A stretch of DNA of 13,958 bases from UBA9547 sp044349205 (lineage in GTDB: Bacteria > Bacteroidota > Bacteroidia > Cytophagales > UBA9547): positions 1 through 13,958 of the forward strand of contig JBIKRJ010000044.1 in NCBI GenBank assembly GCA_044349205.1, in the 5' to 3' direction. The position numbers and the translations under genes were made by a program. The notes beneath the pieces are model-generated. The model did not search any database. It had not been told where the DNA came from and saw nothing but the letters and a program-made list of their open reading frames with translations. This document shows positions 1-8,548 of the stretch, in pieces. How positions within the stretch are numbered: position 1 is the stretch's first letter; each line of letters starts with the position of its first letter.

Positions 1-962
1 ATGCCTTGATAGAGGACAAAGTAAAATTCAAAAATTTAGGGTTGGTTGTGGTGGACGAGCAGCACCGTTTTGGAGTAGAACAGCGTTCTAAACTTTGGCG
101 AAAAAACGAGCAGGTGCAACCTCATGTATTGGTCATGACCGCCACACCCATACCTCGAACACTTGCCATGACTTTGTATGGCGATTTGGACATATCGAAC
201 ATAGACGAACTCCCCGCGAATAGAAAATCCATTATAACCGTTCATCGAACTGACGAACACAGACTGCAAGTGTTTGGGTTCATAAACGAACAAATAGCAG
301 AAGGACGCCAAGTGTACATTGTGTATCCTTTAATAAAAGAATCAGAGACACTCGATTTGAAAGACTTATATGATGGCTACGAAAGTGTGGTAAGATATTT
401 TCAGGGAATTCCGATAAGTATCGTGCATGGTCAGCAAAAAAGTGTAGACAAGGATTTTGAAATGCAACGATTTGTAAAAGGTGAAACAAAAATAATGGTA
501 GCCACTACGGTAATAGAAGTCGGGGTAAATGTGCCAAATGCAACGGTGATGGTCATTGAATCGGCTCAAAGATTTGGCCTTGCGCAGTTGCACCAATTGC
601 GTGGTAGGGTAGGAAGAGGTGCCAATCAGTCGTATTGCGTGCTAATGACCGATAAAACATTGCAAGAAAATAGCCGAATACGCATAGATACGATGGTACG
701 CACGACCAACGGATTTGAAATAGCAGACATTGATTTGAAGCTGCGCGGCCCTGGCGATTTAATGGGCACTAGACAGAGCGGTGCTTTGGATTTGCTTATT
801 GCCGACCTATCGCAAGACAGTGAAATACTGAAAGTTGCCCGCGAAGAAGCCATGCATTTATTGGAAAACGATGCCGACTTGCAAAGTCAAGAAAACCGCT
901 GCATTAAAGTGCAGATTGAAACGACAAAATCTAAAACTGTGAATTGGGCCAGGATTGGCTAA
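1..962 (+). CDS. recG: ATP-dependent DNA helicase RecG, C-terminal part (5' end outside window)
   Basis: RecG is a superfamily 2 helicase that remodels stalled replication forks and Holliday junctions. The reading frame is already open at the window edge: the first complete codons read A-L-I-E-D before any plausible start, matching the middle of RecG, so the real start lies upstream. About 319 residues are present. Visible elements in order are helicase motif II DEQH (nt 54-65), motif III TATPIPRT (about nt 138-161), a motif V region ATTVIEVGVNVPNA (about nt 500-540), motif VI QLHQLRGRVGRG (about nt 587-622) and the RecG C-terminal signature RGPGDLMGTRQSG (about nt 744-782). The Walker A motif and the N-terminal wedge domain are off the window. 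The gene ends in TAA at 960-962, inside the left arm of a hairpin, 36 bp from the convergent PPIase gene. Identity is very secure; a TTG at position 6 should not be taken as the start. Confidence 0.96.
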   Translation, partial: ALIEDKVKFKNLGLVVVDEQHRFGVEQRSKLWRKNEQVQPHVLVMTATPIPRTLAMTLYGDLDISNIDELPANRKSIITVHRTDEHRLQVFGFINEQIAEGRQVYIVYPLIKESETLDLKDLYDGYESVVRYFQGIPISIVHGQQKSVDKDFEMQRFVKGETKIMVATTVIEVGVNVPNATVMVIESAQRFGLAQLHQLRGRVGRGANQSYCVLMTDKTLQENSRIRIDTMVRTTNGFEIADIDLKLRGPGDLMGTRQSGALDLLIADLSQDSEILKVAREEAMHLLENDADLQSQENRCIKVQIETTKSKTVNWARIG

Positions 963-987
963 AGCACAACCAACTTCCTTTAGCCAA
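955..987. terminator. Hairpin between convergent recG and PPIase genes
   Basis: A perfect 10-bp inverted repeat is present: left arm TTGGCTAAAG (955-964), 13-nt loop, right arm CTTTAGCCAA (978-987). The recG TAA stop lies within the left arm, and the convergent PPIase stop follows 11 bp after the right arm. No clear T-run follows on either strand, so it is not a textbook intrinsic terminator. Its position between two convergent stop codons suggests a shared 3'-end hairpin that halts polymerase or protects the mRNA ends. The stem is seen directly; the function is inferred. Confidence 0.45.
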
Positions 988-998
988 GCCCTGTAAGA

Positions 999-3338
999 TT
1001 ATTGTTTGATAAGTTTTTTAAACTCTTCCTCGTTCAGCTTTGTGGGGTATTTTTTGCGCAATTCGGCTATCCATTTCTTTTCTAAATAACCTTGGTAGTC
1101 TGAAATGGCTTGCCCTTTGGCTTCATCAAGTGATTTTGTAGTGGGCTCCAACAAAGCCTTTGACCAGATATATACAGTTCGGTTTCCTTTTTTGAATGAA
1201 AATTCCCCTACTTTCCAAGTTAATGAATCCAATAAATCGTTTTCGCCTTGTTGAAATTTACCTACCGAAACTTCCAAAGTCAAAGGTTTTTCGGCGTTGA
1301 AAATTTTCTCTAAAGCTTTTGGCGAGGTACTAAAGGTTTGGAATGTGATTTTCCCGGCCATTGGACTCAATTCCTTCGCATTTTTGGCAGTCTTGCCTTT
1401 TTTAGTGTTAGGAACGTCGCGAACAATTTTCACTTCTTTTTGAATTTGTCCCAGATTGGCATTTTTTGATTTTAGATATGCCAATACGCTATCCAAACGA
1501 TTGCTTCCCAATGCATCTTTTGTAGTTTCGAAAGATGTGATTTTGATAATCAGGTTTTTATCTCTTTTTACAAAATTACAGATACGGTTTAGTGTGCTCT
1601 GCATTTCTTTTTCTACCGACCATTTGCCAGGTGCAAAAGTCAACGTATCGAAACTTGGATCAGGAATAGCATAAACATTAGAGGTTTTTAATGTATTAAC
1701 AGCCTTTTTAAGCGTTGTTTCGTCGTTGGCATTCAAGATAATGGCATCGTTACGCTTCTTCCATGTATAGTTTTGTTTGTTTTTTTCAAAAAATTCGCGC
1801 AAACCGAGGGTGTCGTTAACTGCTTTTGTCCATACTTTTTCATCCATCAAAGAAAACAGCAAAATACCGTCTCGATATTCTTTGTATAGCATTCTATAGT
1901 CCTCGTATTTGTCGGTCAATCGGGATTCTTCGTAATCCATTACCACTTTTTCAGAAAATGCTTTGAAATTGTTGCGCTGTATGGCAGAAGGGCTTGTACC
2001 TTGTTTTGACTTTTGATTTGCCACCACATAGTCGTAAAAATCTTTCAAAGAATAGATTTTAGTGCCAATAGTAATGAGGGGAAGTTTTAGGCTTGTATTG
2101 TCGGGTTTGTAAGAAAATGTGCCTTTGACCAAGCTGCTGTCGGCCGTGTTGAACACGTTATTCAGAACGGCTGCGTTTTCGGTATAGTTGTATTCTTTTT
2201 TCCTTTTTTGGATAAATATCGTTTTGTTCATGTCCGAACGAGAGTCTCTTTGCACTTTTGTCTTTATGCCCGATTCCATTTCGCTGAACGGTTTTAAAGG
2301 TTTCTTTTCGATCAATTTCAAGATGTGCCATCCGTAAGGGGTTTTGATGGGCGTGGTCATGTCGCCAGGTTTTGCCAACCCAAAAGCGGCATCTTCGAAA
2401 CTAGTTACACCCAATTGGTTAGAGGCAAAAGTTTGTAGTTCGCCACCATTGGTTTTAGAATTATAGTCGTCTGAAAACTGGCTGCATAGTTCAGCCCAAT
2501 TTTCACCTGACTTAACTTTGGCATATAATTCATCTATTTTTTGTTTGGCCGCAATCGAATCCTCTTTTGAAATTCCTTCTCCAGCCCTTATCATAATGTG
2601 GGCTACTTTTACTTCGCCTCGAGAAGGCCTGCGACCTGTAACTTTCAAAATGTGATATCCAAAGCGAGTGCGAACCGGAAGCGAAATGTTTCCAACGGGG
2701 GTTTTGTAGGCAGCTTCTTCGAAAGGGTACACCATTTGCAAAGCGGTAAAGTAACCCAATTTTCCAAAGTTTTGCTTTGCAGATGGGTCTTGTGAGTATC
2801 GCCGAGCCAAAGTATCAAAACTTACGCCAGCCAGTGCTTTGCTTCTGTATTCCATCAGTTTGGTGTAGGCGGCCAAAGTGTCTTTAGGTTCGGCATCGGG
2901 ACTTACATTTAACAAAATATGGGAAGCGCTCACCTCCTCCTTCATTCTTTCGTAGGCTTCTTTTATGAGCTGTTCGGTCACTCCTTTTTCAGATAAGTAA
3001 GGCTGCGCCAATTGTTTGCGATAGCCTTCCAGTTCGGCCTTGAAATCTTTCAGCGTGTCTCTTCCTTCGGCTTCAGCCTCTAAAATTTTAAGTCTGAAAT
3101 TGGTGTAAAGTTCCAAGTACTCGCGAAGGCTTTTTTCGGAATAGGCGTCGGGTGTACTTGCATTATTTTTGTTGTACACATATTTGAAATCGCTAGTTTT
3201 TATTTGGCTAGTGCCAATGGTGAGCATCGTTGCACTGTTGTTTGGCTGCGGTGGCTGACTTGTGGTTTTGGATTGTTGGCTAGTTTTGCAATTCTGAAGC
3301 AGAAGCAAAGACAAACAAGCGACGACTATTTTTTTCAT
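999..3338 (-). CDS. Peptidylprolyl isomerase lipoprotein with two parvulin domains (SurA/PpiC-like)
   Basis: This 779-residue protein is predicted to be a lipid-anchored periplasmic foldase that isomerises prolyl bonds and chaperones outer-membrane proteins. The N-terminus is a short basic and hydrophobic signal ending in LLLLQNC, with Cys17 the likely lipidated residue; a Ser/Thr/Gln/Pro-rich linker follows. A helical SurA-like region (about 48-133) precedes two parvulin domains: about 134-236 (starting VSASHILL, ending FGYHILKV) and about 242-345 (starting VKVAHIMI, ending YGWHILKL). The remaining 430 residues are specific to Bacteroidota-type homologues; residues about 560-643 look like a degenerate OmpA-like fold. 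The gene is last in the run SNF2, permease, waaA, 79 bp after waaA, so it may be co-transcribed with them. I saw no strong promoter in that gap: the best -7-like box is TAAAATTG, without a good partner. The family is secure. Whether it fills the role of SurA or PpiD is not decided by sequence. Confidence 0.92.
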   Translation of the reverse strand: MKKIVVACLSLLLLQNCKTSQQSKTTSQPPQPNNSATMLTIGTSQIKTSDFKYVYNKNNASTPDAYSEKSLREYLELYTNFRLKILEAEAEGRDTLKDFKAELEGYRKQLAQPYLSEKGVTEQLIKEAYERMKEEVSASHILLNVSPDAEPKDTLAAYTKLMEYRSKALAGVSFDTLARRYSQDPSAKQNFGKLGYFTALQMVYPFEEAAYKTPVGNISLPVRTRFGYHILKVTGRRPSRGEVKVAHIMIRAGEGISKEDSIAAKQKIDELYAKVKSGENWAELCSQFSDDYNSKTNGGELQTFASNQLGVTSFEDAAFGLAKPGDMTTPIKTPYGWHILKLIEKKPLKPFSEMESGIKTKVQRDSRSDMNKTIFIQKRKKEYNYTENAAVLNNVFNTADSSLVKGTFSYKPDNTSLKLPLITIGTKIYSLKDFYDYVVANQKSKQGTSPSAIQRNNFKAFSEKVVMDYEESRLTDKYEDYRMLYKEYRDGILLFSLMDEKVWTKAVNDTLGLREFFEKNKQNYTWKKRNDAIILNANDETTLKKAVNTLKTSNVYAIPDPSFDTLTFAPGKWSVEKEMQSTLNRICNFVKRDKNLIIKITSFETTKDALGSNRLDSVLAYLKSKNANLGQIQKEVKIVRDVPNTKKGKTAKNAKELSPMAGKITFQTFSTSPKALEKIFNAEKPLTLEVSVGKFQQGENDLLDSLTWKVGEFSFKKGNRTVYIWSKALLEPTTKSLDEAKGQAISDYQGYLEKKWIAELRKKYPTKLNEEEFKKLIKQ

Positions 3339-3417
3339 TTTGGTTAGTGTTTCGAAATGGGTTACAATTTTAACTAATTTGAGGCATATAGAATGCAGAA
3401 CCTTAACAAGTTGCTGT

Positions 3418-4686
3418 TTATTCTAATTTTTCATGAATTTTTTCAGAGTTTTCAGTAAGAATAGTTCGAATGTATCGCATGATTTTTTCTGTAGCGCCTT
3501 TTTTGCGTGTGACATAGTGCAGATTTTTCTTTCCCAAGCGTTCATTCGCCATTTTTTCGTCGAACAAATCAAAAAGCACTTGACTTAGTTCAGTTTCGTT
3601 TTTTACCGAAAACGCATATCCTTCTGCCAACATTTCAACCGCCTCGGGAAAACCTTTTGTATTTGGGCCAAATATGATGGGGACTCCACAAACAGCAGGT
3701 TCTAAAATGTTGTGCAAACCTTGCTTGAAAGCACCGCCCACGTAGGCTACTTGGGCATATTGGTAAATGTGCGCCAACATGCCAATGTTGTCTATTACCA
3801 ACACTTTTTTTGTGTCAAAATGAGGGTCGGAATTTATGTTGGAATATCGAACAGCCGAAACTGATATATTGTCGAGTGTAAACTTTATCATGTTTTCACC
3901 AATATCATGGGGGGCAAGAATGATTTTGACACCTGAAGTTTGGTCGTTGATAAATTTTTTGAGGACTTCTAGGTCTTGTGGCCAAAAACTCCCTACCACC
4001 AATGTGGGACCGTTTGATACAAATGCTTCAATTTCAGGATACTTTTTATAGGAAGATTTTAACTGCAAAACTTGGTCGAAACGAGTGTCGCCAGCAGTTG
4101 TGCTTTCAATATTGTGTATGTGCAAAAGGTTTTGTGAAGCTTCGTCCTGTACAAAAATGCGTGAAAAACTTTTCAAAATTTGGTTAAAATAATGGCTTTT
4201 GAAAACCAATTGACCCTCGTAAAAACGGGCTGAAATAAGGATTGAATGCACATTGGCTTGTGCGAGAGCTGTCATGTAATGAGGCCAAATTTCTGATTTA
4301 ACAAAAATGGCAAGCGTAGGTTTGGCCACTTTTACAAAATCTTGCGCATTTTTCTTGGTGTCGGCAGGAAGGTAAGTTACATAGTCGGCCCATTCTGTAT
4401 TTTTTCGGGCTTCGTATCCCGAAGGTGAAAAGAAAGTAAGCAGAATCGCGTATTCGGGCAATTCTGATCTTACAGCCATTATCACGGGTTTTGCTTGTTC
4501 GAATTCGCCCAATGAGGCGAAGTGAAACCACACCACATGTTGGTTTTTTCCGATAGATGAGGCATTCAGTTTTGCGCGCCAATTTTCTCTTCCTTGCAGC
4601 CAAAGCCTTATTTTGGAGCTGAACGGTGAAGCTAGTCTTAGAATGACCAGTGTTAACGAAACAAATAAGCTGTATAGCAGCGACAT
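3418..4686 (-). CDS. waaA: 3-deoxy-D-manno-octulosonic acid (Kdo) transferase
   Basis: WaaA transfers Kdo from CMP-Kdo to the lipid A precursor on the inner face of the cytoplasmic membrane, linking lipid A to core oligosaccharide. The 422-residue length is normal for the family. An N-terminal hydrophobic segment (about 3-20) is the membrane anchor. The N-terminal GT-B half carries FHFASLGEFEQAKP (about 54-67), where Glu61 occupies the place of the conserved catalytic acid. The C-terminal half carries the donor-site signature GGAFKQGLHNILEPAVCG (about 317-334) followed by PIIFGPN. Where proteobacterial enzymes have ETELWP, this protein has KSEIWP (130-135), a variation I recall from Bacteroidota homologues. 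The gene starts 27 bp after the Wzm-like permease, consistent with an envelope-assembly operon. The start is chosen because it directly precedes the membrane anchor. Confidence 0.95.
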   Translation of the reverse strand: MSLLYSLFVSLTLVILRLASPFSSKIRLWLQGRENWRAKLNASSIGKNQHVVWFHFASLGEFEQAKPVIMAVRSELPEYAILLTFFSPSGYEARKNTEWADYVTYLPADTKKNAQDFVKVAKPTLAIFVKSEIWPHYMTALAQANVHSILISARFYEGQLVFKSHYFNQILKSFSRIFVQDEASQNLLHIHNIESTTAGDTRFDQVLQLKSSYKKYPEIEAFVSNGPTLVVGSFWPQDLEVLKKFINDQTSGVKIILAPHDIGENMIKFTLDNISVSAVRYSNINSDPHFDTKKVLVIDNIGMLAHIYQYAQVAYVGGAFKQGLHNILEPAVCGVPIIFGPNTKGFPEAVEMLAEGYAFSVKNETELSQVLFDLFDEKMANERLGKKNLHYVTRKKGATEKIMRYIRTILTENSEKIHEKLE

Positions 4687-4713
4687 TTTTTGCAGAATGA
4701 GAAAGCTGTACTT

Positions 4714-5565
4714 TTAGACAGTATCCATGAAGTCCTTTTCAACCTTATTGAAAATGACAATACCAAAAACGAGGATTAGCAAGGTTACAATGCTCGAATA
4801 ACCCAAGTATTCCCATTTGAATTCTCCAACACCCATTACCGAAAAGCGAAATGTTTCGACTATAGAGGTCATGGGGTTTAGCAAAATGTAGGTTTTGTAT
4901 TTACCCGACATAAGCGAGAGCGGATAAATAATGGGAGTGGCGTACATAAGTAATTGAACACCAAATGAAACTAAAAATTTCAAGTCGCGGTATTTGGTTG
5001 TAAGCGACGAAACAATAATACCCAATCCAAGCCCCAAAAAAGCCATGAGCGCAATAAGGTAAGGCAGTAGGAGTAGGTACAAATTGGGGCGTAGTTGTAC
5101 ACCTTGGGCAAAGAAGTACACATAAATACCCACGAACATGACCGATTGTATGAAAAATGATACAAGCCCTGAGATGACGTTGGAAATGGGCACCGTGAGT
5201 CTTGGAAAATATACTTTGCCAAAAATGTTGGCATTGGCCACAAAAGTATCTGAAGTTTTGTTCAGGCATCCTGCAAAATAATTCCACATCAAAATGCCCG
5301 ACATGTAAAACATGGCTTGAGGCAAACCGTCGGTGGGTAGTTTGGCGATGCGGCCGAAAATAATCATGTAAGTGAGGGTGGTGAGAAGTGGCTGCAAAAC
5401 AAACCAAATAGGTCCCAAAATCGTTTGTTTGTATTGCGACACAAAATCTCGTTTTACAAACATGTACACAAGGTCTCGGTAGCGCCAAAGGTCGCCCAAA
5501 TGTAGGTCGAACCAACTGTTTTTAGGTTGTATAAGCAGCGACCATTCTTCTTCTTGTTCTTTCAT
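4714..5565 (-). CDS. ABC-2 type polysaccharide/O-antigen export permease (Wzm-like)
   Basis: This 283-residue inner-membrane protein resembles Wzm/TagG/KpsM permeases, which with an ATPase (Wzt) export lipid-linked O-antigen or other glycans. The cytoplasmic N-terminus leads into the family signature: an amphipathic stretch LWRYRDLVYMFVKRDF (about 26-41), then YKQTILGPIWFVLQPL (about 45-60). About six hydrophobic segments follow, near 52-71, 86-100, 127-153, 161-187, 196-218 and 255-272. The loop motif KVYFPRLTVP (117-126) and the KYRDL motif (191-195) between membrane segments are typical. It sits 23 bp after the SNF2 helicase stop and 27 bp before waaA. The ATPase that normally follows directly is absent here, so the partner must be encoded elsewhere. 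The substrate (O-antigen, capsule or teichoic-acid-like polymer) cannot be read from the sequence, so no gene symbol is given. Confidence 0.9.
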   Translation of the reverse strand: MKEQEEEWSLLIQPKNSWFDLHLGDLWRYRDLVYMFVKRDFVSQYKQTILGPIWFVLQPLLTTLTYMIIFGRIAKLPTDGLPQAMFYMSGILMWNYFAGCLNKTSDTFVANANIFGKVYFPRLTVPISNVISGLVSFFIQSVMFVGIYVYFFAQGVQLRPNLYLLLLPYLIALMAFLGLGLGIIVSSLTTKYRDLKFLVSFGVQLLMYATPIIYPLSLMSGKYKTYILLNPMTSIVETFRFSVMGVGEFKWEYLGYSSIVTLLILVFGIVIFNKVEKDFMDTV

Positions 5566-5588
5566 GGAGTAATGCCAAGAGGCAAAAA

Positions 5589-8528
5589 TTAAACAAATAA
5601 ATTTAATATATCTTCTTGCGTGAGCGATTTCACAAACGATTCTTCGGTGCTGATGATCTCGTTTGCCAATTTTTTCTTGGAGTTCTGCAGCATGATGATT
5701 TTCTCTTCCAAAGTGTCTTTTGTGATGAATTTGTAAATGAATACCTTTTTATCTTGTCCGATGCGATGGGCACGGTCTATCGCTTGCTGCTCGGCTGCGG
5801 GGTTCCACCATGGGTCGAGAATAAAAACATAGTCGGCAGCCGTTAGGTTTAGGCCTACTCCACCTGCCTTCAGCGAAATCAGGAAGATTTTTACCGTATT
5901 GTCTTGCTGAAAAACTTCCACTTCTTTTTGTCGGTCACGCGTGCTCCCATCCAAATAGGAATACCGAATGTTTTCTTTGTCCAAATGCTTTCGAAGCAAT
6001 TCCAAATGTTTTACAAATTGACTGAAAATCAAAATTTTATGGTTTTCAGAAATCGCATTTTGCAGCATAGAGAGCACTTCTTCCATTTTCCCCGAATCGC
6101 CAGCATAGTCTTCCACGGCCATAGCAGGGTGGTTGGCCAATTGTCTTAGTTTGGTCAGTCCTTGCAAAATATACAGTTGGGAGTTGCCAATACCTTTTTT
6201 TTCTATGGTTTCGGTTATCTGATTGCGAATGAATGATTTGGTTTCTTCATACAATCGTTGTTGTTCTTCGCTCATCAGGCAATATTGTATGAACTCTGTC
6301 TTTTCGGGCAATTCCTTTTCTACCTGCGACTTGTTCCTTCGCAACACAAAAGGCTTGATGAGGTTGTGCAATCTTTGCGATTTGGTTTGGTCGTTTTTCT
6401 TTTCGATAGGCACTAAAAACTCTCTTTTGAAGAAAGACAAATTGCCAAGTAAACCTGGGTTCACAAAATTCATTTGGCTCCACAAGTCGCTGGTGCTGTT
6501 TTCAATGGGAGTACCCGTCAGAATCAATTTGTTTTTGCTTTTTAGCTTCACAATTTCTTTGGCAATAACCGAGCTAGGGTTTTTTATAGCTTGCGATTCG
6601 TCTAGAATGATGTAGTTGAAGTAAAACTCTTTCATGATGTCTGCATCGTTGCGAATGGTGCCGTAGGTAGTCAATATCAAATCGTAGTTGACAAAATGTT
6701 CGGTGTTTTTGTCGCGAAATGCACCGGTATAGTTGAATACTTTTAGTTTGGGTGCAAATTTTTTGGCTTCCAATTCCCAGTTGTATACCAGCGAAGTGGG
6801 CATTATGAGCAGGGAAGGATTTGAAACATTGTTTTCCTTTTCAGATTGTAGTAAAACCAATGTTTGCACCGTTTTTCCTAGTCCCATGTCGTCGGCCAAA
6901 CAACCACCTAAACCATAATTGGCCAAAAAACGCATCCAGTTATAGCCCGCCTTTTGGTAGCTTCGCAGGCTTCCACGGAAGTTTTTGGGAAGTGGGAAAT
7001 CCTCTATTTTCTCGAATTCTTTGAGTTTTTCGAGCTTGTTGTTCAAACTTACTTTGGCCAAATTCTCTTTGTCCATTTCTTCGACCAAAGCCACGTGGTG
7101 TTTTTTCAAAGTCAAACCCTCGCCCGACTGTGATTCGTCCGAAAGTTGAAATAAGTCTGAATAACGCGTGAACCATTCTTCAGGTATTACGGCAATTTGT
7201 CCGTTTGGTAGTTCAATTTCGTGTTTGTTTTCAATAATGTATTTTCTAATTCTGCGAAAAGGAATTTCGTAAGAACCAAAACGAACCACCGCATTTACAT
7301 CAAACCAATCGATGTTTTCCTGTATAGAAATGGTCATTTCCGATTTGCCAAGGAAGTATCTTTTTACGTCTTTGTGATGCTGCTGAATTTTGAAACCAAG
7401 TTTTTCCAATTCCTCGGCGTGGTAGTTTATCCAGTCAAAAGCCTTGTACTTGGGCATTACGGCTTTGCCGTGTTTTATTTCCAACCCTCTGTTTATGAGT
7501 TCCGACTGTTTGGTTTTTTCCCAGTCGGTGAAACGTTTTACCTTGTGAAAAGTGTAATTATCTTTCACTTTTTCCACTTTTACGCTGGTGGTAGTGCTGT
7601 TTCCTGCACCGAAAATAAAGTTGCCATAGTGGAAGGAAAGGTCGAATACGATTTTGCCTTCCACTTCTTCCACGTTCACAGAATTGTTTTTCGAGTCGTT
7701 GAATAAGTTTAAAGGCGAACTAACCGACAGCATTTCGGTAAATGAAAGATAAGGAAATGCGTTTTCGCGTTCACTGATAATATCGAAACCTTTCGCATAC
7801 ACATCGAAAGAGGCGATAAGGGGTGCGATAAATTTTTTGTAGTAGGCATCCTCTACCTTTTTGGGCACTTCTATGAATTTCTTTTGTAAAAAAGGCTTCA
7901 GTTTTGACCCTTCTACTTCCTTTTCAAATGTGTACAGCTTGCTTTCTGAAAGAAGCCAAGCTGGTTTTTGGCACACGATAATGGCGTTTTTGTATTGGAA
8001 ATCTACTTTTTCGCCTTTGTATTTGATGGTAGGATAGTAGTGGGTGTTGGTTTCGTTGCGGAAAAAATGAAACAGAACAGTAGCCTTTTCGGGCATCACT
8101 TCTATTTTGCGCCAAGTGGGTTCACCGTCGTTGCCCATTTCGAAGAGTTGCTTGCCGGGCATCAAGGCCAATATTTTCGATTTTCTATCTTCTACATATT
8201 TCAAAATAGCCTCTTGAAGCAATAGATCACCTTTTTCTTTGTTGAATACTTTTGGAAAAAACTCTTGTGCGCTTACTTTCTTGACAGAATGTTTTTTAAG
8301 GACGACATCTTGCTGAATGCTGTCAATAAGCTTGATCATTTCCATGTCTTTTTCGTCGAGGCCAGCCGCAAAATCTTGACAGTTGACTGCCGAAATATTT
8401 TGGTGCTGAAGGGTTAGTCTGCCTTTTTCGTCGAGCTGAATAATGAAAGATTCAAAAATAAAGCCTAGGTACTCGTGCTGAAAAAGCGAGTACACAATTT
8501 GGAAAGGTTTTTGTGGAGAGACGTTCAT
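5589..8528 (-). CDS. SNF2-family DEAD/DEAH-box helicase-like ATPase
   Basis: This 979-residue protein belongs to the bacterial SNF2 (RapA/HepA-related) group of double-stranded-DNA translocases. The C-terminal half holds the complete motor: a Q-like SYQKAGYNWM (523-532), Walker A DDMGLGKT (546-553), motif II DESQ (643-646), motif III TGTP (671-674), a second lobe beginning near KILIFSQF (831-838), motif V SLKAGGVGLNL (885-895) and motif VI QQAIDRAHRIGQ (914-925). All catalytic residues appear intact. The first 510 or so residues match no domain I can name with certainty; they resemble the poorly characterised N-terminal region of bacterial SNF2 proteins and show no obvious CxH SWIM-type zinc ligands. 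The bacterial role is unknown; transcription recycling and DNA repair are possibilities. A promoter-like site precedes it and the permease gene follows after 23 bp, so it probably heads the operon. Confidence 0.93.
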   Translation of the reverse strand: MNVSPQKPFQIVYSLFQHEYLGFIFESFIIQLDEKGRLTLQHQNISAVNCQDFAAGLDEKDMEMIKLIDSIQQDVVLKKHSVKKVSAQEFFPKVFNKEKGDLLLQEAILKYVEDRKSKILALMPGKQLFEMGNDGEPTWRKIEVMPEKATVLFHFFRNETNTHYYPTIKYKGEKVDFQYKNAIIVCQKPAWLLSESKLYTFEKEVEGSKLKPFLQKKFIEVPKKVEDAYYKKFIAPLIASFDVYAKGFDIISERENAFPYLSFTEMLSVSSPLNLFNDSKNNSVNVEEVEGKIVFDLSFHYGNFIFGAGNSTTTSVKVEKVKDNYTFHKVKRFTDWEKTKQSELINRGLEIKHGKAVMPKYKAFDWINYHAEELEKLGFKIQQHHKDVKRYFLGKSEMTISIQENIDWFDVNAVVRFGSYEIPFRRIRKYIIENKHEIELPNGQIAVIPEEWFTRYSDLFQLSDESQSGEGLTLKKHHVALVEEMDKENLAKVSLNNKLEKLKEFEKIEDFPLPKNFRGSLRSYQKAGYNWMRFLANYGLGGCLADDMGLGKTVQTLVLLQSEKENNVSNPSLLIMPTSLVYNWELEAKKFAPKLKVFNYTGAFRDKNTEHFVNYDLILTTYGTIRNDADIMKEFYFNYIILDESQAIKNPSSVIAKEIVKLKSKNKLILTGTPIENSTSDLWSQMNFVNPGLLGNLSFFKREFLVPIEKKNDQTKSQRLHNLIKPFVLRRNKSQVEKELPEKTEFIQYCLMSEEQQRLYEETKSFIRNQITETIEKKGIGNSQLYILQGLTKLRQLANHPAMAVEDYAGDSGKMEEVLSMLQNAISENHKILIFSQFVKHLELLRKHLDKENIRYSYLDGSTRDRQKEVEVFQQDNTVKIFLISLKAGGVGLNLTAADYVFILDPWWNPAAEQQAIDRAHRIGQDKKVFIYKFITKDTLEEKIIMLQNSKKKLANEIISTEESFVKSLTQEDILNLFV

Positions 8529-8548
8529 TTTTGGAAAAATGCCAATCT

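Noticed and set aside
6..962. TTG at position 6 as the start of a complete 318-residue gene
   Set aside because: The frame is open to the window edge and the sequence begins in the middle of RecG's motor domain, so the gene is truncated by the window.
4901..5515. 204-codon minus-strand open frame inside the permease gene
   Set aside because: It lies in a different frame of the same strand within a clear Wzm-like gene, and its Cys/His-rich composition looks frame-shifted, without recognisable domains.
5566..5588. Small inverted repeat TGCC-TCTT-GGCA between the SNF2 and permease genes
   Set aside because: A four-base stem without a T-run in a 23-bp gap is expected by chance.
6223..6615. 130-codon plus-strand open frame
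   Set aside because: Antisense shadow of the SNF2 motor region; no start context or homology pattern.
7221..7706. 161-codon plus-strand open frame rich in Phe and Val
   Set aside because: It is fully antisense to the SNF2 gene. The Phe/Val bias comes from reading Lys/Glu-rich codons backwards, and no family resemblance was seen.
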